Below are positions 1 through 8,981 of a stretch of DNA of 64,000 nucleotides, piece after piece. Under the pieces are notes generated by a model, which ran no database searches, had not been told where the DNA came from, and saw nothing but the letters and a program-made list of their open reading frames with translations. Position numbers and translations under genes: made by a program. The first letter of the stretch is position 1. Each line of letters opens with the position of its first letter. Source of the DNA: CALNXN01 sp942490645 (GTDB taxonomy: Bacteria; Pseudomonadota; Alphaproteobacteria; Rhodobacterales; Rhodobacteraceae); the NCBI GenBank assembly GCA_942490645.1, contig CALNXN010000007.1:62001-126000 (forward strand), in the 5' to 3' direction.

Positions 1-685
1 CGATCGCCGTTTCCGCATCGATGCTGAGGTAGTTCAGCGTGGCCACCAGCGACCAACGGTCCATCTGGCCTTGGTTGATCTGTTGCGTGCCGTGATAGAG
101 GCCGGTCGTGTCGCCCAGACCCACGGTATTGGCGGTCGCAAAGATGCGGAAATAGGGGTGCGGTGTGATCACCTTGTTCTGGTCCAGCAGCGTCAGCTTG
201 CCGTCCACTTCCAGCACACGCTGGATCACGAACATCACATCTGCGCGGCCTGCGTCATATTCATCAAACACGATGGCCGTCGGATTGCGCAGCGCCCAAG
301 GCAGTATACCTTCCTGGAACTGCGTGACCTGTTTTCCGTCCTTGAGCTTGATCGCGTCCTTGCCGATCAGGTCGATCCGGCTGATGTGGCTATCAAGGTT
401 GACGCGCACGCAGGGCCAGTTCAAAAGGCTCGCCACCTGCTCGATATGCGTGGATTTTCCTGTGCCGTGGTAGCCCTGGATCATCACCCGGCGGTTGTGG
501 GAAAACCCGGCCAGAATGGCGAGTGTCGTATCGGGATCGAATTTGTAGGTGCTGTCCAGATCGGGAACGCGCTCAGTGCGCTGAGCAAAACCTTTCACCA
601 CCATATCTGTGTCGATGCCAAAGACGTCGCGGACGTGGATTTCCTCGGTCGGTTTCGTGTCGATATCCAAGCCGCCGTCAGCCAT
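1..685 (-). CDS. cobS: Cobaltochelatase subunit CobS (5' part, runs off the left edge)
   Basis: CobS is the AAA+ ATPase subunit of the aerobic cobaltochelatase CobNST, which inserts cobalt into hydrogenobyrinate a,c-diamide in cytoplasmic B12 synthesis. The window holds about the first 228 residues of roughly 330. A Walker A motif GYHGTGKS lies at about residues 71-78 and a Walker B IVFDEYD at about 138-144, followed by a sensor-1-like region with FATANT. The start is the ATG at 685 (protein begins MADGGLDID), preceded by AAAGGAAG seven bases upstream. It lies downstream of a TPR gene and a J-domain gene on the same strand; a J-domain gene beside cobS is a familiar Rhodobacterales arrangement. 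Identity is near certain from the motifs; the C-terminus lies outside the window. Confidence 0.95.
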   Translation of the reverse strand, partial: MADGGLDIDTKPTEEIHVRDVFGIDTDMVVKGFAQRTERVPDLDSTYKFDPDTTLAILAGFSHNRRVMIQGYHGTGKSTHIEQVASLLNWPCVRVNLDSHISRIDLIGKDAIKLKDGKQVTQFQEGILPWALRNPTAIVFDEYDAGRADVMFVIQRVLEVDGKLTLLDQNKVITPHPYFRIFATANTVGLGDTTGLYHGTQQINQGQMDRWSLVATLNYLSIDAETAI

Positions 686-746
686 TTTTGTCTTCCTTTT
701 CACAACTTCGTCCCCTTAGGCACTGGTTGGCCCGTGGTGCAACATC

Positions 747-761
747 TGCGCGGCCCGCGCA
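747..761. other. Small GC-rich inverted repeat between TPR gene and cobS
   Basis: The sequence TGCGCGG-C-CCGCGCA is a perfect inverted repeat; folded as RNA it gives a 6-bp stem with a GCC loop, 24 bases after the TPR stop codon. There is no following T tract, so it is more likely a processing or stability hairpin than a terminator, or simply chance in GC-rich DNA. Confidence 0.3.
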
Positions 762-784
762 AGGGGAGCAGATCGGTTTTTGCG

Positions 785-2443
785 TCAGCCTGCGGCCATC
801 GCCGCCTGTGCGCATCCGCAAGAGGCGGCAATCGGCTGGTCAGCACGCGCCATTGCGATATCCAGTCGCATGGACACATAGGCCAGTTCGTCCGTGGCGC
901 CACGGCGGGTCAGGCAATCATGCAGACCTTTCAGGCTCCAGACATTGTCGGGATGCACGCAGGCGCGCGGCAACCCTTCGACAAGGCCCAGATCTTCGCG
1001 GTAGACTTGCTCGGCTTCGGCCACATGACCCTGTTCCAGCAAAAGCGCCCCCAATGCGTGGCGGGTGGGTTGCATCCAGCCCCACGGCTCATCGTAAGGC
1101 AGACCATCATCAAGAGCGACGGCATGACGTAATGCTTTGAAAGCATGGTCATAATCTCCCTTGCGATAGGCCAATTCACCCTCAAGCATCGCGGATGCAA
1201 TCGCCAAAAGATCGACGGTTTTCACGTTATGCAAAAGCCGGGTGTCGGGCACTTTTGCGCGCGCTTCTTCAAATCGGGCGACCTGCGCCTCTGCTTCCGC
1301 CACGCGGCCCAGTGACGCGAGCGCCAGCCCTTTGGCGTATTCGATGAAGGCCACCCGCACGCAGAGCAGATCGCGCTTGGCGGGCAATTCCAACGCCAGA
1401 ACCTCTTGCCACCGGCCAAAGCGGATCAGCACATGCGGTTCCATCGCGAGGATGGTTTCAAAGTAGTCTGCCATCGGCGGCGATGTGATCTCGAGCATTT
1501 TGGGGGGTGACGTTGCGGCCATATCGCGCACCGCCTGCATCGCCGGGCCAAACTGGCCCATGTAAAGCGCGCCCGACATGATGAAGTGGTAGTTGTGCTG
1601 CCTGTAGCCGGTGTAAATGTTGAAAGCACCGTTCAGGTCATAATATTTCAGGTCCGCCTCGACAGCCTTGGCATTCCACCGGACGACCTTTTCATAATCC
1701 CCAACCAGCACGTCGATATGCGTCGGCATATGCACCAGATGACCCGCGTCAGGCACCAGATCGCGCAGCGCATCAGCGGCTTTCAACGCTTTTTCGGGGT
1801 GGGGCGACATCTCCATCAGGTGAATATAAAGGTGCAGCAGCCCAGGGTGCGTCATGCCGCCGGGGCGCGCCATGTGCCGCTCCAGCACGGCCTGTGCCTC
1901 AAGGGTTGCGGCCCCCTCATATGCCCCGCCTGTGGTCAGATCCCACATTTTCCACGGGGTCAGGTTCATCAACGCCTCGACAAACACGCAGGCAATGGTC
2001 GGATCATCGGGAAAGTCTTGATGTGCTCTGCGCATCGCTTGGGCAAAGTCCCGGTCCCACGGGGTCATGTCCTCGACCGGGGCGCGCTGCGGATAGCGGG
2101 CGGGCAGGGCGCGGATCAGCGCCGCTTCCACCGGGGTGGCCTGATCGACATGCGACAGCGCGGCTTTGGTCGCACCATAGGCCGTCGACAGGGCAGCAGC
2201 ACGCCCTTTGTCGTCGAACAATTCCCACGGCATGTTGTAATTCGGCCCGGCCGCATAGGCCACGCCCCAATGGGCCATCGCGCAACGGGCATCGGCATGG
2301 GCCGCGTGCTCGAAACACACCACCGCCTCTTCGTGATTGTAGCCGAAGGTCCAGTTCAGCCCGCGATCAAACCACAACTGTGCCTCAACGGACCGGGTGC
2401 TGACAGGCAGGCTGAAACGGCCCAGATCATAAGGGTAGTCCAT
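785..2443 (-). CDS. Tetratricopeptide-repeat protein (TPR38-like)
   Basis: A 552-residue cytoplasmic protein with no signal peptide. The N-terminal part (FDRGLNWTFGYNHEEAVVCFEHA, described by its key residues FDRGL, YNHEEA and F-HA) is a degenerate TPR of the kind seen in the TPR38 family, where bacterial members have no assigned reaction. Further helical repeat units follow (near ALxxLPARYPQRAP, AxxALRDLVPDAGHLVHMPTHI, and C-terminal AYRKGDYDHAFKALRHAV and ALGALLLEQGHVAEAEQVYREDL). The HMPTHI segment is a conserved family signature. The start at 2443 has AAAGGA nine bases upstream. It sits 39 bases after the J-domain gene and probably shares its transcript. The function is unknown; a scaffolding or protein-interaction role is inference from the TPRs. 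Confidence 0.85.
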   Translation of the reverse strand: MDYPYDLGRFSLPVSTRSVEAQLWFDRGLNWTFGYNHEEAVVCFEHAAHADARCAMAHWGVAYAAGPNYNMPWELFDDKGRAAALSTAYGATKAALSHVDQATPVEAALIRALPARYPQRAPVEDMTPWDRDFAQAMRRAHQDFPDDPTIACVFVEALMNLTPWKMWDLTTGGAYEGAATLEAQAVLERHMARPGGMTHPGLLHLYIHLMEMSPHPEKALKAADALRDLVPDAGHLVHMPTHIDVLVGDYEKVVRWNAKAVEADLKYYDLNGAFNIYTGYRQHNYHFIMSGALYMGQFGPAMQAVRDMAATSPPKMLEITSPPMADYFETILAMEPHVLIRFGRWQEVLALELPAKRDLLCVRVAFIEYAKGLALASLGRVAEAEAQVARFEEARAKVPDTRLLHNVKTVDLLAIASAMLEGELAYRKGDYDHAFKALRHAVALDDGLPYDEPWGWMQPTRHALGALLLEQGHVAEAEQVYREDLGLVEGLPRACVHPDNVWSLKGLHDCLTRRGATDELAYVSMRLDIAMARADQPIAASCGCAQAAMAAG

Positions 2444-2482
2444 TGGGATCGTCCTTTCTGCGCCGCCGAGGGCGGATGTCGG

Positions 2483-3109
2483 TCAGTCCTTGAAGTTGCG
2501 ACTGCCCTTGATCTGATCCCACGCCCAGACGACCTGTTGCAGCTGTTCTTCCTGACTGCGATCGCCACCGTTCATATCCGGGTGCAGCACCTTGATAAGC
2601 GCCTTGTACGCCTTACGCACTTCGGTCTTGGTCCAGTTGTCCTTGGCCTCAAGGATATCCATCGCGCGCCGTTCAGTGGGCGGCAGGCGGCGGCCCGATT
2701 GCGCGCCTTTGCCGGGGTTCTGCGTGGCGTTGGAGCCCAGAACCTGATGCGGGTCTTCGATGCCCAGCCGCGCCCATGCGCGCGCCTCAGGGTCGCCCAT
2801 CGGCTTGGTCGCCCGTTCCCAGACCTTGTCTTTGGAGTGTTGCGCGTTGATCTCGGCCTCGGTGGTGCCGTCGAAGAAGTTCCATTTCAGGTTGTATTCA
2901 CGCACGTGCTGCTGGCAGAACCAGAAGAAGTCATCCAGCACATCGGGTGCTTTGGGCGCGCGGTACTTGCCCGCGTCCTGACACCCGTCATGGTCGCAAA
3001 CCCGCGTAGAGGTTTCGGACGCACCCGACATCCCCCGACGCCCGCGCGGGTTCTTCTTCTTTGCGGAAGAGACGGACATATCGAAACCGAAGGGGTCTGG
3101 TTTGGCCAT
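2483..3109 (-). CDS. J-domain (DnaJ-like) co-chaperone next to cobS
   Basis: A 208-residue protein with a C-terminal J domain (about residues 145-208) carrying the HPD tripeptide in VLHPDMNGG; HPD stimulates the ATPase of an Hsp70 partner. The N-terminal ~140 residues include CDHDGCQDAGKYRAPKAP and WFCQQHVREYN; the cysteine/histidine pattern suggests a small metal-binding module. The usual DnaJ G/F-rich and four-zinc-finger regions are absent, so this is a class C J protein. It is divergent from bolA and precedes the TPR gene and cobS. A role in folding or assembling CobS/cobaltochelatase is suggested only by neighbourhood. Confidence 0.9.
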   Translation of the reverse strand: MAKPDPFGFDMSVSSAKKKNPRGRRGMSGASETSTRVCDHDGCQDAGKYRAPKAPDVLDDFFWFCQQHVREYNLKWNFFDGTTEAEINAQHSKDKVWERATKPMGDPEARAWARLGIEDPHQVLGSNATQNPGKGAQSGRRLPPTERRAMDILEAKDNWTKTEVRKAYKALIKVLHPDMNGGDRSQEEQLQQVVWAWDQIKGSRNFKD

Positions 3110-3185
3110 GTGATTGCATCCTTTCGACTCAAGGCGTCATAGTTTAGACGGTCAGAGCGAAGATAGAAGGGGTTGGGCGAAAAAA

Positions 3186-3443
3186 ATGTCAAAGACACAA
3201 GAGATCGAAGACAAGCTTCGGGCAGCCTTTGCGCCCAGTGTCCTAGAGGTCGTAGATGACAGCGAAAGCCATCGCGGTCATTCGGGGTTTCAGGAGGGCG
3301 GAGAAAGCCATTTCAATGTGGCGATCCGGTCGGAGGTGTTCAAGGGTATGAACCGTCTGGCGCGGCACCGTGCGATCCACGCAGCCCTTGGGCCGGACCT
3401 GATCGCACGGATACATGCGCTGGCGCTTGATGTAGATGTTTAG
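3186..3443 (+). CDS. bolA: BolA family protein
   Basis: An 85-residue protein with the BolA/IbaG fold signature: the central stretch SHRGHSGFQEGGESHFNV followed by SEVFKGMNRLARHRAIHAAL. Conserved histidines near residues 28 and 40 and the C-terminal helix match the family, whose members bind monothiol glutaredoxins and [2Fe-2S] clusters and affect iron homeostasis or cell shape. The ATG at 3186 is chosen over an upstream in-frame start at 3114 because BolA proteins begin close to this point. The gene is divergent from the J-domain gene, leaving about 75 bases for two promoters. Confidence 0.92.
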   Translation: MSKTQEIEDKLRAAFAPSVLEVVDDSESHRGHSGFQEGGESHFNVAIRSEVFKGMNRLARHRAIHAALGPDLIARIHALALDVDV

Positions 3444-3452
3444 CGTCGCCGT

Positions 3453-3917
3453 CTAGGGCTTTGTATCTGTTGAGCTAACAGCTTTTTCAAGCTCATCGCC
3501 TTCAGGTTGGTCTGTGGTCTCGTCACTGGCGGTTTCAGAACCGTTCACTGGCTCGGCGTCTGGTGCATCCGCGCTGATGTCTTCGCGCTCTTCGGCGCTA
3601 TCGTCGTTTGTGTCGGTACTGGCATCAAGTTCGGTATCTAGCGGCGGTGGTAACAGACCCGCAAGCGCGTCATCCTCCGTTTCGATGTGAAGGCGACGGA
3701 ATACCAGTACGTTGCGCCATTCGGTCGTTGTGGACGTCAGACCTGCGCGCTCCACCGATGGCAACGTCTCAGCGCGCTGATACTCCCAACCATCCGCACC
3801 CATCTGGTTCATCAGATCCTGCAGGGCCAGTGAAAATTTCATCTCTGGCCGCTTGACCCCGCGCGCCTTGCGGCCGCGCGTGGGGGCCGGAACCACCCGG
3901 TACTCGTAACGTGTCAT
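3453..3917 (-). CDS. DUF4177-like protein with acidic tail
   Basis: A 154-residue protein. The N-terminal 85 residues (MTRYEYRVVPAP, then LNQMGADGWEYQRAETL-like and WRNVLVFRR) match the DUF4177 pattern: a small domain with Y-x-Y-x-V-V-P start and a GWEY core. The last 70 residues are Asp/Glu/Ser/Thr-rich and probably disordered. The start at 3917 has AAGGGG nine bases upstream, better than the upstream in-frame start at 3998. It is convergent with bolA, nine bases away. No function is known. Confidence 0.8.
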   Translation of the reverse strand: MTRYEYRVVPAPTRGRKARGVKRPEMKFSLALQDLMNQMGADGWEYQRAETLPSVERAGLTSTTTEWRNVLVFRRLHIETEDDALAGLLPPPLDTELDASTDTNDDSAEEREDISADAPDAEPVNGSETASDETTDQPEGDELEKAVSSTDTKP

Positions 3918-4160
3918 GCTGTCATCCCCTTGAACCTGTTGGTTCCTATAGCAAGCCCCGTGGCCTGCGAAAAGAGTGTAGGTTTCATGTTGCTTCAACG
4001 CCGGTGGGCCACGCGCGATTGCGAAAAGATCGATTGAGCATCGCCAGGAACACCGACGGAGCGCGCCCGGATTGGCGATTGCACCGCACTGACAATGGGT
4101 TACTGTTCGAAAAAATTGCGGCCCCGCCCGCGGTGGCTCTGATTAGACAGGAAGGTTTGC

Positions 4161-7019
4161 GTGCCCGACACAGCCGAAAACTCGCCCGCGCCTGACCCGC
4201 AAGCCACCGCGCGGTTGGCAGCGGCGCGCGAAATCCTCACTGTCATTCGGCAAAGCCGGTCTGACGAAGCGCCGGTCTTCGAGGCGATCCTGCGCCATGC
4301 CGCGGAGCTGTGCAATGCGCAAATGGCGGGGCTCAATATTCTGAACGCGGCGGGCGATTGCCTGACCATGATGGCGCATCATGGTGAAAAACTGCGATCT
4401 CTTGTGGTGGGGGAAACTGTTTGGCCACTGGCGGAAGGCAGCATTCCGGCGCGCTGTGTGTTGGAGGCGCGGGTGTTGCACTATCCTGATCTGGCCGACA
4501 CTACCAAATACCGTAGCGGTGACCCTGTGCGCGTCCATTCCGTGGACAAGGAAGGCATTCGCACCTTTTTGGTTGTGCCGCTATTGGCCGAGGAAGGGGC
4601 CATTGGGTCTATCGCGCTTTACCGGCGCAACGTTCAACCCTTCACCGACGATCAGATTGCGCTGATCGAATCCTACGCCGAACTGGCCGTGATCGCGATC
4701 GAGAACGTGCGTCAGTTCCGCGAATTGCAAGAACGGCTGGAGCGGGAACGCACATCGGCTGAAGTGTTGAAATTGATCAGTCAGAGCCGCGATGACGAAC
4801 GACCCGTGTTCGACGCCATATTGGAAAAGGCCACGACGGTGTGTCAGGCCGATCAAGCCTCGATGTTCTTGGTCAACGAAGCACGCACGCATATTCGCCT
4901 TGTTTCAGATGGTGGGCACGACGTTCCTTCCTTTCCGCCAGGTACTGAATGGCCGATTGACCAGCCGCTGTCCATTTCCGAAACGCTGCGCACCGGCAAG
5001 CTCGCGCACATTCACGATTATGCAGAATCGGAGTTGTACAAGTCGGGCGACTCATTTGCGGTCCGCATTGTGGATGTCGAAGGCATTCGCACACGCCTGA
5101 CCATTCCGCTGCAGAAAGACGGAACCACCATCGGGGTGATCGGCCTGAGCCGAAGAACAGTCCGGCCTTTTTCCGAGGCTGACATACAACTGGTCAAAAC
5201 CTTTGCCGCGCAAGCGGTTATCGCCATAGAAAACGCGCGCCAGTTCCGCGAATTGCAAACCCGGCTGGAGCGGGAAGCCGCGACGCGTGAGATTTTGCAC
5301 ATCATCAGCCAGAGCCGGGACGACGAAACCCCGGTGTTCCGCGCCATTCTGGACCGGGCAGAGCGGCTGTGTCATGCCACGGGCAGCGGCTTGCAAATGG
5401 TCAATGAGGCGCGCACGCATCTGCTGATGATGGCGTCCATGGGCGAAGACAATGGGGCTTTCCCGGTTGGCTATACTTTTGCCCTTAGCGAGCCTTTGGG
5501 CATGTGTCAGGCCATCCATGAAGCGCGCGTTGTACATATCAAGGACTTGAAGGACAGCGACCTTTACCGACAGGGGCATCCGGGCCGGGTCGCACTTGTG
5601 GATGTCGAAGGGACGCGCACGCATCTCAACGTGCCGCTGTTGAAAGATGGTGTGGCCTTTGGCAACATCACCTTGGGCCGCAAGGAGGCCAGCCCGTTTT
5701 CACCCGATGAGATTGCGCTGGTGGAAACCTTTGCCGATCAGGCTGTGATCGCCATCGAGAACGTGCGCCAGTTCCGCGAGGTGCAGGAGCGGTTGGCGCG
5801 CGAACGCGCTTCGTCCGAAATCCTGGGTGTGATCAGCGAAAACCGCGAGGACGACCGCCCTGTGTTCGACGCGATCCTGCGCAATGCCTGTGCGCTGTGC
5901 AACGCGCCGCTGGCCGGGCTGATTTTGGGAACCGCGCAGGATGAGGCGCAAACGCTGGCCGCGCATGTGGGCATGTTTCCGGCGGCGATTGAGTTGTTCG
6001 AAACAGGTCAGATGAAGATGGACCCCGACCTGTCCTACGCGGCGCGCTCTATTGTCGAAGGGAAGTTGATTGCCTTTGACGACATGGGGCAAAGCGCACT
6101 TTACGAAGCGGGCAGTCCGGTTGTCCGCTCGATGGTGGACACTTCCGATATCCGCAGCGTGCTCTTTGTGCCGCTGATGCGGGATGGCGCCGCAATTGGC
6201 AACATCACCCTGTTCCGCCGCGAGGTTAGCCCGTTCGATCCGTCGGAAATCGCACTGGTGGAAACCTTTGCCGCGCAGGCCGTGATCGCGATCGAGAACG
6301 TGCGCCAGTTCCGTGCGCTGGAGACGTTGAACGCGGAACTGGGCGACCGGGTGACCGAACAAGTCGGCGAGATTGAGCGGATGGGGCGGTTGAAACGGTT
6401 CTTGCCGGCGGCGGTGGCCGATACGGTTATCAGTCAGGGCAGTGAAAAGATGCTCGAAAGCCACCGCGCGCTCTTGGGCGTTTTGTTTTGCGATATCCGT
6501 GGGTTCACGGCCTTTTGCGAAACGGCGGAACCTGAGGAAACCATCGAGGTGCTGCAGACCTATCACGAGGAAATGGGCAAGCTGATCAGCGCCCATGTTG
6601 CGGGCGTCGATCACCGGATGGGCGACGGGATCATGGTGCTGTTCAACGATCCGCTGCCCTGCGATGACCCAGCCGGCGACGCGCTGCGGTTGGGGTTGGC
6701 GATGCAGGAAAAGATGGCGGAGTTGTGCCGGGGCTGGAAACGGCTGGGCCATAAACTGGGCTTTGGCGTCGGCATCTCACTGGGCTATGCCACGGTGGGC
6801 ATGGTCGGCTCCGAAGGGCGCTATGACTACACCGCCAACGGCACGGCGGTGAACCTCGCCGCGCGCCTGTGCGATCAGGCCGAAGACGGCGAGATCCTGC
6901 TCTCGCCCCGCGCGCATACGGCCGTGGAAGACGACTGCGACGCGGAACTGCACGGTGAATTGAAGCTCAAGGGGATTTCGGCCCCGGTTGAGGTGTTTCG
7001 AGTGGTGCGGGCGGGGTAG
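4161..7019 (+). CDS. Four-GAF class III adenylate/guanylate cyclase
   Basis: A 952-residue soluble signalling protein. Four GAF domains lie at about residues 35-175, 211-351, 387-527 and 563-707, each ending in an A-V-I-A-I-E-N-x-R-Q-F-R helix that leads into the next unit. A C-terminal class III nucleotide cyclase domain covers about 770-945. The two metal-binding aspartates are present in FCDIRGFT (D778) and MGDGIMV (D822), and the NGTAVNLAARL motif follows, so the domain should be active. Substrate (ATP or GTP) cannot be fixed by eye. There is no membrane segment or HAMP. GTG start, preceded by AGGAAGG. It is convergent with the XRE-TPR gene, whose stop codon directly abuts. The GAF array probably senses one or several small ligands or dimerises. 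Confidence 0.9.
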   Translation: MPDTAENSPAPDPQATARLAAAREILTVIRQSRSDEAPVFEAILRHAAELCNAQMAGLNILNAAGDCLTMMAHHGEKLRSLVVGETVWPLAEGSIPARCVLEARVLHYPDLADTTKYRSGDPVRVHSVDKEGIRTFLVVPLLAEEGAIGSIALYRRNVQPFTDDQIALIESYAELAVIAIENVRQFRELQERLERERTSAEVLKLISQSRDDERPVFDAILEKATTVCQADQASMFLVNEARTHIRLVSDGGHDVPSFPPGTEWPIDQPLSISETLRTGKLAHIHDYAESELYKSGDSFAVRIVDVEGIRTRLTIPLQKDGTTIGVIGLSRRTVRPFSEADIQLVKTFAAQAVIAIENARQFRELQTRLEREAATREILHIISQSRDDETPVFRAILDRAERLCHATGSGLQMVNEARTHLLMMASMGEDNGAFPVGYTFALSEPLGMCQAIHEARVVHIKDLKDSDLYRQGHPGRVALVDVEGTRTHLNVPLLKDGVAFGNITLGRKEASPFSPDEIALVETFADQAVIAIENVRQFREVQERLARERASSEILGVISENREDDRPVFDAILRNACALCNAPLAGLILGTAQDEAQTLAAHVGMFPAAIELFETGQMKMDPDLSYAARSIVEGKLIAFDDMGQSALYEAGSPVVRSMVDTSDIRSVLFVPLMRDGAAIGNITLFRREVSPFDPSEIALVETFAAQAVIAIENVRQFRALETLNAELGDRVTEQVGEIERMGRLKRFLPAAVADTVISQGSEKMLESHRALLGVLFCDIRGFTAFCETAEPEETIEVLQTYHEEMGKLISAHVAGVDHRMGDGIMVLFNDPLPCDDPAGDALRLGLAMQEKMAELCRGWKRLGHKLGFGVGISLGYATVGMVGSEGRYDYTANGTAVNLAARLCDQAEDGEILLSPRAHTAVEDDCDAELHGELKLKGISAPVEVFRVVRAG

Positions 7020-8654
7020 TCAATCGTCGGATAGCGCGTTGATGCGGGCGAGGATCCGGTCGCGCAGACGGGTGGCTTTGGCGTGGTTGTAGGACATATG
7101 GACCGGATCGTAGACGGTGAGCGCCGCGTCGACGGCGCTGAGCGCATCGCGCAAGGCCGCAGCAGGGCCGGTGCAACTGTTGTGAGCGGCCATGTCCAAA
7201 TAGGCAATCGCGATATTTTCCCGCGTCATGGCCCAGTGCACTGAGTGATCGGTGCGGGTGGTGACCTCCAGTGCGGCGCCGAAGGCGGTGATGGCCTCGG
7301 CCAGCAAGCGCGCGCCGCCCGGTCCGTCTGTGCGGTTGCCTTGGTCGGCTAACGCGTTGCCGAGGTTGTTCTGCGTCATGGCCCAGTGCACCGGATGATC
7401 GGCGCGGGTGGTGACCTCCAGCGCGGCGCGGTAGGCGGTGACGGCCTCGGCCAGCAGGCGCGCGCCTTCGGGTCCGTCGGTGCGGATGCCTTGGTTTTGC
7501 AGAGCGGTGCCGAGGTTGTTCTGCGTCATGGCCCAGTGCACCGGATGATCGGCGCGGGTGTAAACGTCGAGTGCGGCGCGGTAGGCGGTGACGGCCTCGG
7601 CCAGCAGGCGCGCGCTGTCAGGTCCATCGGTGCGGGTGCCTTGGTTGCGCAGAGCGTTGCCGAGGTTGTTCTGCGTCATGGCCCAGTGCACTGGGTGATC
7701 TTCGCGAGTGAAAACCTTCAACGCTGCGCGGTAGGCGGTGACGGCCTCGGCCAGCAGGCGCGCGCCGCCCGGTCCGTCGGTGCGGGTGCCTTGGTGGCTT
7801 AGATTGATGGCAAACCATATTTGTCCGTTTGCCCATTCTGAAGACGGTTTCAAGTCTTCGATTTGCGGCAGAGCTTTGCGCAGCATTGCAGTTGCTCGCT
7901 CGAAACCGTCGCCTCCGTATCGGCGGCAGTGATCTCTGAGCAGCACATGAGAGCGGATCAGGCGTCGAGCTGGCTCCAGCGGGTCCACGCTGGCAAAGCT
8001 GTCGGCAGCGGCGGTCAGCAAGGTATACGCTTGTTCCACATTCCCACGCAGCAGGGCGTTGTTTGCGCGCAGTTCGGCGGTTTTGGCGGCTTCGTCGAGT
8101 TCCGCCGCCTGCACCATGGTCAGCAGGGTCTCGACCTCCTCCAGATCAACCCGGTCGATGGCGTCTTGCGCTGCGGCCTTGAGGTTGGCGAGGCGTTTCA
8201 TGTCGTCCGAAATGTTGTCGACTTCGGATTTTAGTGCGCGGTATTCCTCGGCTTTTTTGGTGAGAAAGTCGCGCAGGTCGGCATCGGATCGGTCGTGGGG
8301 CTTTTCAACCTCGAACCGGCTGGCCAACAGTTCGAGTTCATTGCGGCTAAGGGTCGGGATATTGTCGAGTTGTTCGCTGGCGGGGCGGGCCGTTCGGATC
8401 GGCTCCATCTCGGCTGCTGAAATGTTAAGCGCGGCACAGAGTTTCTGAATGGTGGCTTCCTGTGGATTGGGCACCTTTGCGTTCTCAAGCCGCGAGATGT
8501 CTGCCTTGCGTGTCGAATCGCCAAAGACATCACCCGCAAGCGTCTCTTGGGTCAGGCGCGCCTCACCACGTTTGCGTTTGATGAGGGCGGCAAAACCCAC
8601 GACGTCCAACAACTTTCCACAACTCCCCACATTTTGGCGCAACAGGCGCGCCAC
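7020..8654 (-). CDS. XRE-type HTH protein with TPR array
   Basis: A 544-residue protein. An XRE helix-turn-helix lies at about residues 19-75 (LTQETLAG ... ADISRLENAKVPNPQ ... LCAALNI). A helical linker (about 100-240) follows, then an array of near-identical TPR-like units of 50 residues, each with VHWAMTQNNLG and ARLLAEAVTAYRAAL (about residues 270-480). The last residues degrade into DALSAVDAAL. Start GTG at 8654 with AGGGAAG four bases upstream; a downstream TTG in LLDVVGF is possible. It is divergent from a 67-residue ORF and convergent with the GAF cyclase. HTH plus TPR suggests a regulator controlled by a peptide or protein partner, as in Rgg/PlcR-type logic, but that comparison is inference. 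Confidence 0.85.
   Translation of the reverse strand: MARLLRQNVGSCGKLLDVVGFAALIKRKRGEARLTQETLAGDVFGDSTRKADISRLENAKVPNPQEATIQKLCAALNISAAEMEPIRTARPASEQLDNIPTLSRNELELLASRFEVEKPHDRSDADLRDFLTKKAEEYRALKSEVDNISDDMKRLANLKAAAQDAIDRVDLEEVETLLTMVQAAELDEAAKTAELRANNALLRGNVEQAYTLLTAAADSFASVDPLEPARRLIRSHVLLRDHCRRYGGDGFERATAMLRKALPQIEDLKPSSEWANGQIWFAINLSHQGTRTDGPGGARLLAEAVTAYRAALKVFTREDHPVHWAMTQNNLGNALRNQGTRTDGPDSARLLAEAVTAYRAALDVYTRADHPVHWAMTQNNLGTALQNQGIRTDGPEGARLLAEAVTAYRAALEVTTRADHPVHWAMTQNNLGNALADQGNRTDGPGGARLLAEAITAFGAALEVTTRTDHSVHWAMTRENIAIAYLDMAAHNSCTGPAAALRDALSAVDAALTVYDPVHMSYNHAKATRLRDRILARINALSDD
7227..7826. repeat. Four 150-bp direct tandem repeats inside the XRE-TPR gene
   Basis: The motif CATGGCCCAGTGCAC recurs at 7227, 7377, 7527 and 7677, an exact period of 150 bases, or 50 codons. 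Between the motifs the units are highly similar even at synonymous positions: the shared stretch GGCGGTGA-GGCCTCGGCCAGCA occurs in each. This implies recent duplication or gene conversion of TPR units, and the array is a likely site of copy-number change. Confidence 0.9.
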
Positions 8655-8755
8655 AACACTTCCCTAACTCAATCTGCGGCCTATAGAGCCATCTTTCAAT
8701 TGCGCAAAACGAAACAGAAACAAAGGCCTGCGTTTCGCATCAAAGGATAAATCCG

Positions 8756-8959
8756 ATGTGGAAGCAACTGAAAGACAAGAGTGCGACGTTGAAAGAAATG
8801 ACCAAGACCTGCGCCAAGGCGCTGTGGTGCCACCGTGTGGTCTACGCCGGGTTGGCGGTCGCCTATGGGGCGGGGTGTGCGGGATGGTTGGATAAGGAGG
8901 TGGTCAACCAGATCGTGACTGGCTGCTATGTGGCCTTGGTCGCGCAGCGGGGGCACTGA
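8756..8959 (+). CDS. Small hypothetical protein divergent from XRE-TPR
   Basis: A 67-residue ORF with AAAGGA eight bases before its ATG. The first 20 residues are Lys-rich and amphipathic (MWKQLKDKSATLKEM). A hydrophobic Gly/Ala-rich stretch VVYAGLAVAYGAGCAGWL covers about residues 28-45 and a second weaker one TGCYVALVAQ lies near the end, so it may associate with the membrane. There is no recognised family. It starts 101 bases from the divergent XRE-TPR gene, so the two could share a control region. Ribosome-binding site and spacing support it as a real gene, but confidence is moderate because it is short. Confidence 0.55.
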   Translation: MWKQLKDKSATLKEMTKTCAKALWCHRVVYAGLAVAYGAGCAGWLDKEVVNQIVTGCYVALVAQRGH

Positions 8960-8981
8960 GGGCGACGCGATGGGGCGCGGG

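Noticed and set aside
7227..7826. CRISPR array
   Set aside because: The repeats are 150 bases, contiguous and in frame with a TPR protein; no spacer pattern.
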